From assembly GCA_035651995.1 (NCBI GenBank), contig DASRER010000030.1, forward strand, positions 1 through 56,592: a stretch of DNA of 56,592 bases. The letters are read 5' to 3'. Shown here one piece after another: positions 31,073-39,330 of this stretch. The notes below the pieces were generated by a model, which saw only the letters and a program-made list of their open reading frames with translations, did no database searches and was not told the DNA's origin. The stretch's first letter is position 1. Each line of letters begins with the position of its first letter. A program made the position numbers and the translations under genes. The DNA is from Terriglobales bacterium (lineage in GTDB: Bacteria > Acidobacteriota > Terriglobia > Terriglobales > Acidobacteriaceae).

Positions 31073-32167
31073 GGTTTTGGAGAGCCGCCTGACGTCCTCC
31101 ACCGCGCTCCTCACCGTGCTCTCCGGCACTCCGGCCACGATTTCCACCTCGCCGATGTCCACCGGCAGCACGAAGCGCGGCACGCCATTCGATGTCTTCT
31201 TGTCGACCGCCAGCCGGCGCAGCAGGCCGGAGGCGCTCGAAGTCACGCGAGGCAGCGGCGCGTACGCGCGGATCAGGTCGATCACCCGCTGCGACTGCTG
31301 CGGGCTGATCTGACGCATCTCTTCCGCGATGCGGCACGCCGCCACCATGCCCCAGGCCACCGCCTCGCCGTGCAGGAAGCGGCGATACCCCGTGTCCGCC
31401 TCGAGCGCGTGGCCAAGCGTGTGTCCGAAGTTCAGTATGCGGCGCAGGCCGTTCTCGCGCTCGTCGGCGCCCACCACTTCGGCCTTCACGCGCACGCACG
31501 CCGCGATCAGCCACTCGAGCGCCTGCCGCTCGCGCCCGAGGATTGCTTCGCGGTTCTCCTCCATGAAGCGGAAGATGGCGGGGTTGCGGATCACGCCGCA
31601 CTTCAGCGCCTCGTACAACCCGGCGCGATACTCGCGCTCGGGCAGCGTGGCCAGGACCGCCGGGTCAATGATCACCAGCCGCGGCTGATGAAACGTGCCG
31701 ACCAGGTTCTTTCCGGCGCGAAGGTTCACGCCCGTCTTGCCGCCGATGCTGGCGTCCACCTGCGCCAGGAACGTGGTCGGCGCCTGCACCACGTCAACAC
31801 CGCGCATGTACACCGAACCGAGGAAGCCGGCCACGTCGCCCACCACGCCGCCGCCCAGCGCCACAACACAGGCGCCGCGATCGGCGCCGCGGCGCGCCAG
31901 CTCGGCGGCGAGTTTCTCCAGCGACGCGAGCGTCTTGTGCCGCTCGCCGTCGGGCATGGTGATGACGTCGAACTTGAGTTTCGCCGCGCGCAGCGATTTC
32001 CCGAGCGGCGCCGACCATCGCCGCTTGACCGGCGTCACCGTGATCACAAAAACGCGCGCCGGACGTTCCAGCGCCGCCACGATGTGCTCGCCGGCGTGGC
32101 GCAGCAATCCCGAGCCGATCAGCGCGTCATACGGACGCGGCCCGACGTTGACCTGGACTTGCTCCAT
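31070..32167 (-). CDS. aroB: 3-dehydroquinate synthase
   Basis: 365 residues. AroB turns DAHP into 3-dehydroquinate using NAD and a divalent metal, the second step of the shikimate pathway. NAD and metal motifs are plain: DGERHKTLASLEKL, VALGGGVVGDVAGFLGSVYMRG, PTTFLAQVDASIGGKTGVN, KNLVGTFHQP, and FNFGHTLGHALE-type ILNFGHTLGHALEADTGY. Metal ligands fall in ERENGLRRILNFGHTLGH and FLHGEAVAWGM. The gene stands upstream of menG and shares its direction, although the long repeat between argues for separate control. Divergent nadB starts 213 bases away. Confidence 0.95.
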   Translation of the reverse strand: MEQVQVNVGPRPYDALIGSGLLRHAGEHIVAALERPARVFVITVTPVKRRWSAPLGKSLRAAKLKFDVITMPDGERHKTLASLEKLAAELARRGADRGACVVALGGGVVGDVAGFLGSVYMRGVDVVQAPTTFLAQVDASIGGKTGVNLRAGKNLVGTFHQPRLVIIDPAVLATLPEREYRAGLYEALKCGVIRNPAIFRFMEENREAILGRERQALEWLIAACVRVKAEVVGADERENGLRRILNFGHTLGHALEADTGYRRFLHGEAVAWGMVAACRIAEEMRQISPQQSQRVIDLIRAYAPLPRVTSSASGLLRRLAVDKKTSNGVPRFVLPVDIGEVEIVAGVPESTVRSAVEDVRRLSKT

Positions 32168-32185
32168 CTCGATGACCTCTCCCTC

Positions 32186-32249
32186 GGATCAACGCGGAAA
32201 AACACGGATCACAAGCGGCGTGTTCTGTGTCATCCGTGTAAACCTGTGG
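32186..32249. repeat. Inverted repeat (ACGCGGAAAAACACGGAT type)
   Basis: GGATCAACGCGGAAAAACAC (32186-32205) with GGATCACA pairs loosely with TGTGTCATCCGTGTAAACCT at 32226-32245. It occupies the leader between the divergent aroB and nadB genes. It belongs to the CGCGGAT-type family seen at 18389 and 50751. Confidence 0.55.
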
Positions 32250-32379
32250 TACGAGCTCGGCTCTTCGTTCACGATGATAACGCAGCGTCGCGGGCGTTCG
32301 GTCAGGCGGCGGGTGTTACCATCGAAAGTTGCTCTGCGCGTTGCGTGCATGCCTGTCGCGCTGCGCGTTGCGGAACGCC

Positions 32380-33948
32380 ATGGCCCCAACCCCTTCGGAA
32401 TTCGACTTTCTCGTCATCGGCGCCGGGATCGCCGGCCTGCGTGCGGCGATCGAGCTCGCGCCCGCCGGGCGCGTCCTGGTGCTGGCCAAGGGCGAGTGGA
32501 CCGAGTCGGCCACGCAGTACGCCCAGGGAGGCATCGCCGTCGCCCTCAGCGACGAGGACGAAATCAGCCTCCACCTGCATGACACGCTCGCCGCCGGCGA
32601 CGGCCTGTGCAACGAAGCCGCCGCCCGCGTCCTGGTGGAAGAAGGTCCCGAACGCATCCAAGAGCTGATCGCCTGGGGCGCCGAGTTCGACCGCAGCGGC
32701 ACCAAACTCACGTTCGCCCGCGAGGGCGCCCACAGCCGCAGCCGCGTGCTGCACGCCCATGGCGACTCCACCGGACGCGAGATCGGACGCGCGCTCTACG
32801 CCCGCGCCGCCGCTCTGCCGCAGATCACGTTTTCCGAATTTGAGTTTACCGCCGAACTGTGGGCCGACTCCGGCCGCGTCTGCGGCGCCGAACTGATCAA
32901 TCGAGACGGCAGCCGCTCGCGCGTCCGCGCCCGCGCCGTCCTGCTCGCCACCGGAGGGCTGGGGCAGGTTTATCGCGAAACAACCAATCCCACCGTCGCC
33001 ACCGGTGACGGCGTCGCCATGGCCTTCCATGCCGGCGCCGAAATCACCGACATGGAGTTCGTGCAGTTCCACCCCACCGCGCTTTACCTGAAAGGTGCGC
33101 CGCGCTTCCTGCTCTCGGAGGCGCTGCGCGGCGAAGGCGCCTACCTGCGCAATGCGGCGCTGGAGCGCTTCATGCCGAAGTATCACGAGATGGCGGAGTT
33201 GGCGCCGCGCGACGTCGTCTCGCGCGCCATCGCCAACGAGCTGGCAGCCAGCAAGGACCCCGATGCGGTTGTCTACCTCGACATGACGCACCTGAACGGC
33301 GAGCGCCTGCGCAAGCGCTTTCCGCGGATCTACTCCACCTGCATGCAGTACAACCTCGACATCGCCGCCGAGATGGTTCCCGTGCGTCCGGCCGCCCACT
33401 ATGCCATGGGCGGCGTGCGCACCGATCTGGAAGGACGCACCGGCCTCGCCGGACTCTACGCCGCGGGCGAAGTTGCCGGCACCGGCGTGCACGGCGCCAA
33501 TCGCCTCGCCAGCAACTCGCTGCTCGAAGGCCTCGTGTTCGGCGCGCGCGCCGGCGCTGCGATGCGTGAAGAAGGGCCCGCTCCCGGCCCCGCAAAGCGC
33601 CAGAACCCGCCACGGCCGGCGAACTCAGCCGCCGCCGATCCTGAAGTCCCGATTGCGGCCATTCGCGAGCTGATGTGGAACAACGTTGGCGTGGTGCGCA
33701 CGGGCGCCGGTCTGAAGCAGGCAGTTGCCGATCTGGAGCGCCTTGGCTCGCTGCTGCCGGCGGGCGCTTCGCGCCGCCAGATCGAAGCGTGGAATATGCA
33801 CACCGTCGCGCAGCTCATCACGCGCTCGGCGCTGGCGCGCCAGGAGAGCCGCGGAGCGCACTACCGCGCCGATTTCCCTGCCCGCGACGACCAGCGCTTC
33901 AAGAAGCACTCGGTTGTGCGCGGCGACGCGGCAGTGATCTTCGAGTAG
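32380..33948 (+). CDS. nadB: L-aspartate oxidase
   Basis: 522 residues. NadB oxidises L-aspartate to iminoaspartate with FAD, the first step of de novo NAD synthesis with NadA. The start at 32380 places FDFLVIGAGIAGLRAAIELA (FAD-binding Gly motif) nine residues from the N-terminus. LHAHGDSTGREIGRAL holds the substrate-binding motif, FVQFHPTALY and RFLLSEALRGEGAYL follow, and AHYAMGGVRTDLEGRTGLAGLYAAGE is the Gly-rich FAD segment. The C-terminal helix bundle begins near residue 430. nadA and nadC are not in the window. Confidence 0.93.
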   Translation: MAPTPSEFDFLVIGAGIAGLRAAIELAPAGRVLVLAKGEWTESATQYAQGGIAVALSDEDEISLHLHDTLAAGDGLCNEAAARVLVEEGPERIQELIAWGAEFDRSGTKLTFAREGAHSRSRVLHAHGDSTGREIGRALYARAAALPQITFSEFEFTAELWADSGRVCGAELINRDGSRSRVRARAVLLATGGLGQVYRETTNPTVATGDGVAMAFHAGAEITDMEFVQFHPTALYLKGAPRFLLSEALRGEGAYLRNAALERFMPKYHEMAELAPRDVVSRAIANELAASKDPDAVVYLDMTHLNGERLRKRFPRIYSTCMQYNLDIAAEMVPVRPAAHYAMGGVRTDLEGRTGLAGLYAAGEVAGTGVHGANRLASNSLLEGLVFGARAGAAMREEGPAPGPAKRQNPPRPANSAAADPEVPIAAIRELMWNNVGVVRTGAGLKQAVADLERLGSLLPAGASRRQIEAWNMHTVAQLITRSALARQESRGAHYRADFPARDDQRFKKHSVVRGDAAVIFE

Positions 33949-33960
33949 GTAAAGAATCTT

Positions 33961-34017
33961 CACCACAGAGGAAAAAACCGCAGAGACAAATCTCTCCGGT
34001 CCTCTGTGTTCCTTGTG
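33961..34017. repeat. Inverted repeat (CACAGAGG / CCTCTGTG type)
   Basis: CACCACAGAGG at 33961-33971 pairs with CCTCTGTGTTCCTTGTG at 34001-34017; AGAGACAAATCTCT in the centre forms the inner hairpin. It separates the convergent nadB and terC genes and may act as a bidirectional terminator. Confidence 0.6.
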
Positions 34018-34019
34018 TT

Positions 34020-34937
34020 TTAGGCTTTTACTTTCGCGGGAAACGCGACCGACGCCCCCACCGAGATCGCCAGCACCAGAATCACGACGCCCAGTGCGAC
34101 GAAGATTGGTATCTCATACCTGGCCGAGAGCAGCATCTTCACGCCGATAAACATCAGGATGACGGCCAGGCCGTAGTGCAGGTAGTGGAACACCTGCATC
34201 ATGCCGGCCAGCGCGAAATAGAGCGCCCGCAGGCCCAGTATCGCGAAGACGTTCGACGTGTAAACGATGAATGGGTCTTTGCTGATGGCCAGGATCGCGG
34301 GTATCGAGTCGAGCGCGAAAACGACGTCGGTGGTCTCCACCACCAGCAGCACGGCAAACAGCGGGGTGGCGAAGGTGCGGGTGTCGCGCTTCACGAAGAA
34401 GCGGTCGCCCTCGTAGTCCGAGGTGATCGGAATCCAGCGCCGCGCCAGCCGCAGGACAATGTTCTTCTCCGGCTCCACGTCTTCGTCGCTCTTTCGCAGC
34501 AGCGTGAACCCGGTGTAGATGAGGAACACGCCGAACACGTAGATGATCCAGTGGAAGCGGTTGATCAGGCCCACGCCCGCCAGGATGAACAGCCCGCGCA
34601 TCACCAGCGCGCCCAGGATCCCCAGCGTGAGCACCTTGCGCTGGTACTGCTCCGGCACCTTGAAGTAGCCGAAAAGCACCAGGAAGACAAACAGGTTGTC
34701 CACGCTGAGGGACTCTTCGATCAGGTAGCCGGTGGCGAATTCCAGGGTCTTCTGCGGCCCGCGCCAGATGTAAACCAGCACGGCAAAGGCGGCGGCCAGG
34801 CCGACCCAGAAGGCCGTCCACCACATCGCTTCGCGGAACTTGATGGCATGCGGCTTGCGCTGGGCCAGAAAAAAGTCCATCGCAATCATGGCCAGCACGA
34901 AGACGTTGAAGCCAATCCAGAAGGCGGGACCTTCCAT
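34020..34937 (-). CDS. TerC/Alx-family integral membrane protein
   Basis: 305 residues with about 8-9 membrane helices. TerC/Alx proteins are linked to metal (manganese) homeostasis and tellurite resistance. The signatures are KTLEFATGYLIEESLSVDNLFVFLVLF, with the acidic EES/D that binds metal in the membrane, and VVETTDVVFALDSIPAILAISKDPFIVYTSN, the second acidic motif. The last helices end in VVILVLAISVGASVAFP. Length and layout match the Alx type. No ter operon is nearby, so metal efflux is the more likely role. An heptad repeat is directly upstream. Confidence 0.92.
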   Translation of the reverse strand: MEGPAFWIGFNVFVLAMIAMDFFLAQRKPHAIKFREAMWWTAFWVGLAAAFAVLVYIWRGPQKTLEFATGYLIEESLSVDNLFVFLVLFGYFKVPEQYQRKVLTLGILGALVMRGLFILAGVGLINRFHWIIYVFGVFLIYTGFTLLRKSDEDVEPEKNIVLRLARRWIPITSDYEGDRFFVKRDTRTFATPLFAVLLVVETTDVVFALDSIPAILAISKDPFIVYTSNVFAILGLRALYFALAGMMQVFHYLHYGLAVILMFIGVKMLLSARYEIPIFVALGVVILVLAISVGASVAFPAKVKA

Positions 34938-34951
34938 CCGCTAAGTAGAAA

Positions 34952-35062
34952 GGAAAAAGACAAAAGGCAAAAGAAAAAAGTGCGTACCACCGCAGAGGCA
35001 CAGAGACAAACGCGACGCAGGCGCCTGATCCCGCTTTTCTCTGTGTCGCCGCCTCTGTGGCG
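34952..35062. repeat. Compound repeat: GGCAAAA heptads then CAGAGG/CCTCTG palindrome
   Basis: Units GGAAAAA, GACAAAA, GGCAAAA and GAAAAAA follow in 7-base register at 34952-34979. Then CCACCGCAGAGGCACAGAG (34987-35005) pairs with CTCTGTGTCGCCGCCTCTGT (35039-35058). Two unrelated families are thus nested in one gap, between terC and the nitrilase stop. Confidence 0.7.
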
Positions 35063-35087
35063 GAAGTTCTCGCAAGCGACGCGCCGC

Positions 35088-36017
35088 TTACGCCTTCACC
35101 GCAAAATCGAACAGATCCGGACGGGAGTAGTGGCCGGTCACGTCGAGCGTCATGCTCTCGCGATCGATCTGGGTGAGATCAAGATCAGCCACCAGCAACT
35201 GCTCCTCCGCGCCCAGCGGCCCGGCAACGTATTTTCCGTCCGCGCCGATGATGGCGCTTCCGCCGCGCAGCAGGAGATCATCCGGCGCCATTCCCTCCGG
35301 CCGCTTCAACTCCGCGGGCAGGTCGCGCACGCGCAGAATCTGTCCGGCAGCGAGGACGAAGCATCGCCCTTCGAACGCGTAGTGGCGGCTGGCGATCTGC
35401 AGCATCTCGTGGACGTGCGGCCACAGAGCAATGTGCACCTGCTCACCGCTGTTGTGCAGCACCTGCCGCGCGAGCGGCATCCAGTGCTCCCAGCACACCA
35501 ACGCGCCTACGCGCACGCCGTGCGCTTCCACCGAGCGCAAGCCGCGCGCATCGCCCTGTCCCCACACCAGCCGCTCGGTGAAGGTCGGCACCAGCTTGCG
35601 ATGCCGGTTGAGCAGCGCGCCGTCGGGACCGAGGGTCAGGATGCTGTTGTAGAGCGTGCCATGTCCCGGCCCGCTGTCCACGCGCTCGTTGATGCCGATC
35701 ACGATGGCGATCTTCAGCCGTGCCGCCGCCTCCGACAGCGCCTGCGTCGCCGGACCCGGCACGGCAACGCTGTTGGCGCGCAGACGGGCGAACACTTCCT
35801 TCGCTGGCGCGTGGTCCCAGAGCGCCGCGTCAGGACACGAATCGAGCCACGCCGGATATCCCGGCAGCCACGTCTCGCCGAAGCAGACAAGCTGAGCGCC
35901 TTGTTTCGCCGCCTTCTCGGCCAGCGAGATTGTTTTCCGCAGCGTGCCCGCCAGGTCGAGGAACTCCGGCGAACCCTGCACGATGGCGACGCGGATTGTG
36001 CGTGAGGTCATGCTCAT
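35088..36017 (-). CDS. Nitrilase-superfamily C-N hydrolase, class 1 nitrilase-like
   Basis: 309 residues. The catalytic Glu-Lys-Cys set is visible: Glu in VCFGETWLPGYP (about residue 47), Lys in NRHRKLVPTFTERLVWG, and Cys in VGALVCWEHWMPLARQ. The C-W-E-H-x-x-P-L form is that of true nitrilases, which turn nitriles into acids and ammonia, rather than of amidases (CYD or CEE). It ends with the usual GPLGAEEQLLVADLDL strand. The physiological nitrile is unknown. The M28 peptidase gene upstream shares its direction, with a heptad repeat between. Confidence 0.88.
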   Translation of the reverse strand: MSMTSRTIRVAIVQGSPEFLDLAGTLRKTISLAEKAAKQGAQLVCFGETWLPGYPAWLDSCPDAALWDHAPAKEVFARLRANSVAVPGPATQALSEAAARLKIAIVIGINERVDSGPGHGTLYNSILTLGPDGALLNRHRKLVPTFTERLVWGQGDARGLRSVEAHGVRVGALVCWEHWMPLARQVLHNSGEQVHIALWPHVHEMLQIASRHYAFEGRCFVLAAGQILRVRDLPAELKRPEGMAPDDLLLRGGSAIIGADGKYVAGPLGAEEQLLVADLDLTQIDRESMTLDVTGHYSRPDLFDFAVKA

Positions 36018-36034
36018 CAGATTCGGGAATGGCG

Positions 36035-36069
36035 CTTTTGGCTCTCAGCTTTTGGCCTGTGGCCAAGGG
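36035..36069. repeat. Heptad repeat (CTTTTGG family)
   Basis: CTTTTGG, CTCTCAG, CTTTTGG and CCTGTGG-like units run in 7-base register from 36035 to 36069 between the nitrilase start and the M28 stop. The inverted arm is weak, although TGGCCTGTGGCCA inside it is a small palindrome. Confidence 0.6.
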
Positions 36070-36098
36070 CGAATCGCTAAGGGCCGATGACGCTCTTC

Positions 36099-37550
36099 TC
36101 ATTTCTGCCGGCCGCGGCTCCCGTTCTCCCACTCGTCCCACAGGCGCAGCGCTTTCATCTGGTCGTCGAGGTGGGTTTCGCGCATGAGCTGCTCGATCTC
36201 CGGGCGTGACTGGCGGCTGAACTTCTCCCGCGAGTGCGCCAGCGCGGTCGTGAGATACGCCGCGATCGCCACGTGCCGCTTCAGCCGCTCCAGGTCCACC
36301 TTGTCGAACGTATCGCTGGTCGCGTGGTAGTTCACCAGGTAATTGTCCTCTTTCTGGTTGGCCACGAAGTTCGGCACGCCCTCGATCAGGAAGTCGTAAT
36401 TGTCGGTGCCCACGAACGCGTCGGCAGTGAGCTGCGTGGCGCCGAAGCGTTCCAGCGGACGCATGGCGCGCGCCAGTTCGGTAGCAATATCTTTGCGGCC
36501 TCCGACGGAAAAGCCTGTGACCTCGCCGATGCCGGTGTCGAAGATGACCACGCCCGCCATGTTGTCGAGCTCGGCGCGGTGCCGTTTGGCGTAGTCCCAC
36601 GAGCCGAACGTGCCCTGCTCTTCGCCGGAGAACAACACGAAGCGGATGCTGCGCCGCGGCTTCACGCCTGACGCTTTGATCGCCCGCAGCGCGTCCACCA
36701 CCAGCGCCGCGTTGCAGCCGTTGTCAAGCGCGCCGGTGCCGAGGTTCCAGGAATCCAGGTGGGCGCCGAGTATCACGAACTCATTTGGGCGTTCCGAGCC
36801 GCGCAGCTCCGCGATCACGTTCGACGTATGGATGGGCGGCAACACGCGATTGGGCAGCGACAGGTCCACTTCCACCTGCTTTCCTGCCGCCAGCAGCCTC
36901 GCGATCCGCTCGGCATCTTCCCGCGCGATCAGCACCTGCGGAATGCCGAACACTTTGCCGCTGAAAGTATTGATGTGGCGATAGAGGATGTCGTGCTCGC
37001 GCGTCGCGGTAAAGGCAATGGCGGCCGCTTTCGCCTTCGCCGCCTGATCGATGATCGCCGGCGCTTCCAGGTACTCGGCGAAGAGGTCTTCCCACGTCTT
37101 CAGCACGCCGGAGTGAACCAGCACTACCGTGCCGCTGACGTCGCCGGCCTTGGCGAAATCGCCAGGCGTGCCGCGACCGATGTCCACCACGCGCGCACGC
37201 GTCTTCGCCAACGGCGACGACCAGGCGATGGAAATGGCACGGGCGTGGAAACGAGTGGGCGCCGTCACGTCGAGTGAGGTCGCGCCTTCCTCCCAGCCCT
37301 GCGGCATGGTGAATTCCTCCGTCGTCACCGAGTCGGCGCCGGCGGCCTTGAACGCCTCCCGGGCCCAGGCGATGGCGCCGTCGAAAGCCGGCGTGCCGGG
37401 CACGCGTCCGCCCACTTCATCGGTCAGCTTGCGGAGGTTCTCGCCGAGCGGCGAAGGCTTCAGCGCCTCTTCGATCACGCGCTCGCCCGGCATCTGGGCA
37501 AGGGCGGCGGCAGAAAGAAACAAAAGAGTGCAAATCAGCAGTCGCTTCAT
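36099..37550 (-). CDS. Secreted M28-family metallopeptidase (carboxypeptidase Q-like)
   Basis: 483 residues with a signal peptide (LLICTLLFLSAAALAQ). A PA domain lies at about residues 130-230 (GTPGDFAKAGDVSGTVVLVHSG). The co-catalytic zinc site of M28 peptidases follows: VILGAHLDSWNLGTGALDNGCNAAL (His-x-Asp and later Asp), FVLFSGEEQGTFGS (E-E), VIFDTGIGEV, and the last His in LVNYHATSDTFDKVD. The order, with PA domain, matches plasma glutamate carboxypeptidase-like enzymes, which release amino acids from peptides. It is probably periplasmic. Confidence 0.9.
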   Translation of the reverse strand: MKRLLICTLLFLSAAALAQMPGERVIEEALKPSPLGENLRKLTDEVGGRVPGTPAFDGAIAWAREAFKAAGADSVTTEEFTMPQGWEEGATSLDVTAPTRFHARAISIAWSSPLAKTRARVVDIGRGTPGDFAKAGDVSGTVVLVHSGVLKTWEDLFAEYLEAPAIIDQAAKAKAAAIAFTATREHDILYRHINTFSGKVFGIPQVLIAREDAERIARLLAAGKQVEVDLSLPNRVLPPIHTSNVIAELRGSERPNEFVILGAHLDSWNLGTGALDNGCNAALVVDALRAIKASGVKPRRSIRFVLFSGEEQGTFGSWDYAKRHRAELDNMAGVVIFDTGIGEVTGFSVGGRKDIATELARAMRPLERFGATQLTADAFVGTDNYDFLIEGVPNFVANQKEDNYLVNYHATSDTFDKVDLERLKRHVAIAAYLTTALAHSREKFSRQSRPEIEQLMRETHLDDQMKALRLWDEWENGSRGRQK

Positions 37551-37591
37551 GGCGCGCGATTAGAAATGATGAGAGCGGCGAGCGCAACCTG

Positions 37592-37723
37592 CTACTTGGG
37601 ATCCAGATCAATCCGCACCGTCATCAGATCGGTGCCGAACAGTCTGACCAGCGCGGCGTTTGACGCAGTCCCCGGCTTCACCGTCTGCAGCCAGCGCTGG
37701 CGCTCCAGGGGGTCTGGTCGTGG
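37592..37723 (-). pseudogene. C-terminal fragment of an unidentified gene
   Basis: On the minus strand an open frame of 43 codons ends with TAG at 37592. Its sequence PLERQRWLQTVKPGTASNAA continues with LVRLFGTDLMTVRIDLDPK and looks like the tail of a longer protein, but a TGA closes the frame at 37724. The break falls directly where homology of the Rieske protein on the plus strand begins. Two genes that once pointed toward different partners seem to have been joined by deletion. I do not recognise the parent protein. Confidence 0.35.
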
Positions 37724-37725
37724 TC

Positions 37726-38229
37726 ATGCGCGGCGGCCCTGAGGCGGAGGTCTGGCGCTGGTCGTTGCTCGTGTCGCTGCTGGGAGTGGTGCTGCTCGGC
37801 ATCTCCGGATGGCCCGGGGGAACACTGGTGTTTCGCAACCAGATCGGCGTGGACCACCGCTACGCCAACGCCGCACAATTCCGCGAGCGCGAGTTGGCGA
37901 GCTGGAACGATCCTGCCTGCAACACCGGCGAGCTCGGCCAGGGCCAGATGATGCTGCTGCGTGTGCGCGGCGAGCGGGTCGTCATCGGCCGCTGCTCCGA
38001 CGGCATCGTCGCCTTCAGCGACCGCTGCACGCATCGTGGTGGACCGCTCTCCGACGGTGCTCTGGTCGGCTGCACGGTGCAGTGTCCGTGGCACGGTTCG
38101 CAGTTCGACGTCCACACCGGCCGCGTCGTTACCGGACCGGCGAAGAGCAAGATCGAGGCCTACGAAACGGAAGTCCGCGGCGGCGAGGTTTACGTGGCGC
38201 CGAGGGGGCTGGAGCGGAAGGCGGCGTAA
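37726..38229 (+). CDS. Rieske [2Fe-2S] protein with truncated DUF2231-like membrane part
   Basis: 167 residues from ATG 37726. The C-terminal 105 residues are a Rieske ferredoxin domain with both cluster motifs: CTHRGGPLSDG (Cys and His) and CPWHGSQFD (Cys and His). It transfers electrons at the membrane. The first 60 residues (WRWSLLVSLLGVVLLGISGW, then GTLVFRNQIGVD) match the last helix of DUF2231-type membrane domains that precede this kind of Rieske domain in acidobacteria. The earlier helices are absent: an upstream frame to 37660 is antisense to the fragment at 37592-37723. It may be a 5'-truncated gene that still encodes a one-helix protein, or a pseudogene. Confidence 0.6.
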   Translation: MRGGPEAEVWRWSLLVSLLGVVLLGISGWPGGTLVFRNQIGVDHRYANAAQFRERELASWNDPACNTGELGQGQMMLLRVRGERVVIGRCSDGIVAFSDRCTHRGGPLSDGALVGCTVQCPWHGSQFDVHTGRVVTGPAKSKIEAYETEVRGGEVYVAPRGLERKAA

Positions 38230-38232
38230 GGC

Positions 38233-38376
38233 TTGTCATCCTGAGCGCACGCCGGCCCCGCGAAGCGGGAGAGGCCAAGTCGAAGGGTCCCTGCTGACCC
38301 TCGGCTGCACGGGTCGAGTAGGGGTCCTTCGACTCGCCTTCGCGAATCCTCAGGCTTCGCTCAGGATCACTTCGGG
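38233..38376. repeat. Palindromic TCATCCTGAG/GAAGGGTC element
   Basis: TTGTCATCCTGAGCGCAC at 38234-38251 and CTTCGCTCAGGATCA at 38357-38371 are the inverted ends. GTCGAAGGGTCCCTGCTGACC pairs internally with GGGGTCCTTCGACTCGCC. It fills the space between the convergent Rieske and M28 genes. Diverged copies lie at 45629-45640 and 51485-51600. Confidence 0.6.
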
Positions 38377-38379
38377 AGC

Positions 38380-39330
38380 CTAACGACTGTCCAGCATCTT
38401 GATCGTCTCCAAAATCACGCTCCCCGAGATCCCCAGGCTCTTCGCGGACACCTTGTCGATCGTGTCCTCCGGCGTGTGGTGGAAGACGTTGTTGTAGCCG
38501 TAGTCGAGGTCGATGATGTCGGCCACCGGCACGCCGATGCGCGCAAATGGCAGGTGATCGTCCTCAACCGCCGTCTGCTGTTCGAAGAAGTAGGAGCGGT
38601 AGTTGAGCTTCGCAGCCGCCTGCCCGACCAGGTCGAGCAGCCAGGGCGTGGAGTTGGTGTCGCGCTGAATATTGAGGTCGCGATCGCCGATCATGTCGGC
38701 GAGCAGGAACGCTTTGATCTTCGCGGCGGTCCCGTCAGCCTTCCACCTGGCGGCGAGATGCTTGCTGCCGTAGAGGCTGTCGTCGGGCGTCCACTGCCGG
38801 ATGGCTTCCTCGCCGTCGAACCACACCAGCCACACGCTGTATCCGTCGCGCCTGCCGCCGCGCAGATGATTGGCCAGCTCGAGCAGCAGCGCGGTCGTCG
38901 AGCCGCCGTCGTTGGCGCCGACAAACGTTTTCAGCGGATAACAGGTGTCATAGTGCGACCCGACAACGATGATGCCGTCCTTCGTACCCGGAAACTTCGC
39001 GATGATGTTTTTCATCGCGAACGTGCCGGCCGGAGTGGAGGCGGTGAAGGCGTCTTCCTCGGCCTGGTCTTTGGCCAGGTGCGCGTGCAGATACTCTTCC
39101 AGCTTCTTGTGCCCGGCGCTGCCCACCGGCCGCGGCCCCATGGCCACGACCTCGCGCGTGTACTGCATCGCGCGTTCGCCGCTGAACGGGCCGGTCGCGG
39201 GCGCAGGCTGCGATTGCGAAATCTTCTTAGCTGACGACTTGCCCGCCTGCGCGCAACCCGGAACAGTGAATGCGAGGCCGATCGCCGCGGTCAGCGCGAG
39301 GCCCGCCGCCTTAAGGGTGGCGGCCTTCAT
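38380..39330 (-). CDS. M28-family peptidase / glutaminyl cyclase-like
   Basis: 316 residues with a signal sequence (LALTAAIGLAFTVPGC); the Cys after VPG could be a lipoprotein site, though Pro at -2 is unusual. Zinc ligands are in VVGSHYDTCYPLKTFVGANDGGSTTALLLELA (H-Y-D, then N-D-G-G), WFDGEEAI (E-E), FLLADMIGDRDLNIQ (D), and NVFHHTPEDTIDKVS (H). WLVWFDGEEA and YFFEQQTAVEDDHLPF are close to the glutaminyl cyclase branch of M28, which forms N-terminal pyroglutamate. Its ATG overlaps nothing upstream, but its ATG/TGA overlap with tatC (4 bases) makes it the third gene of the tatA-tatC unit. Confidence 0.85.
   Translation of the reverse strand: MKAATLKAAGLALTAAIGLAFTVPGCAQAGKSSAKKISQSQPAPATGPFSGERAMQYTREVVAMGPRPVGSAGHKKLEEYLHAHLAKDQAEEDAFTASTPAGTFAMKNIIAKFPGTKDGIIVVGSHYDTCYPLKTFVGANDGGSTTALLLELANHLRGGRRDGYSVWLVWFDGEEAIRQWTPDDSLYGSKHLAARWKADGTAAKIKAFLLADMIGDRDLNIQRDTNSTPWLLDLVGQAAAKLNYRSYFFEQQTAVEDDHLPFARIGVPVADIIDLDYGYNNVFHHTPEDTIDKVSAKSLGISGSVILETIKMLDSR

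Noticed and set aside
33675-36005. A 776-codon plus-strand frame over terC and the nitrilase gene
   Set aside because: Shadow of TerC and nitrilase on the other strand, which have complete motifs.
37660-37725. N-terminal extension of the Rieske protein from ATG 37660
   Set aside because: This part (Ser/Ala/Pro-rich) is antisense to a gene fragment and does not resemble the missing DUF2231 helices.
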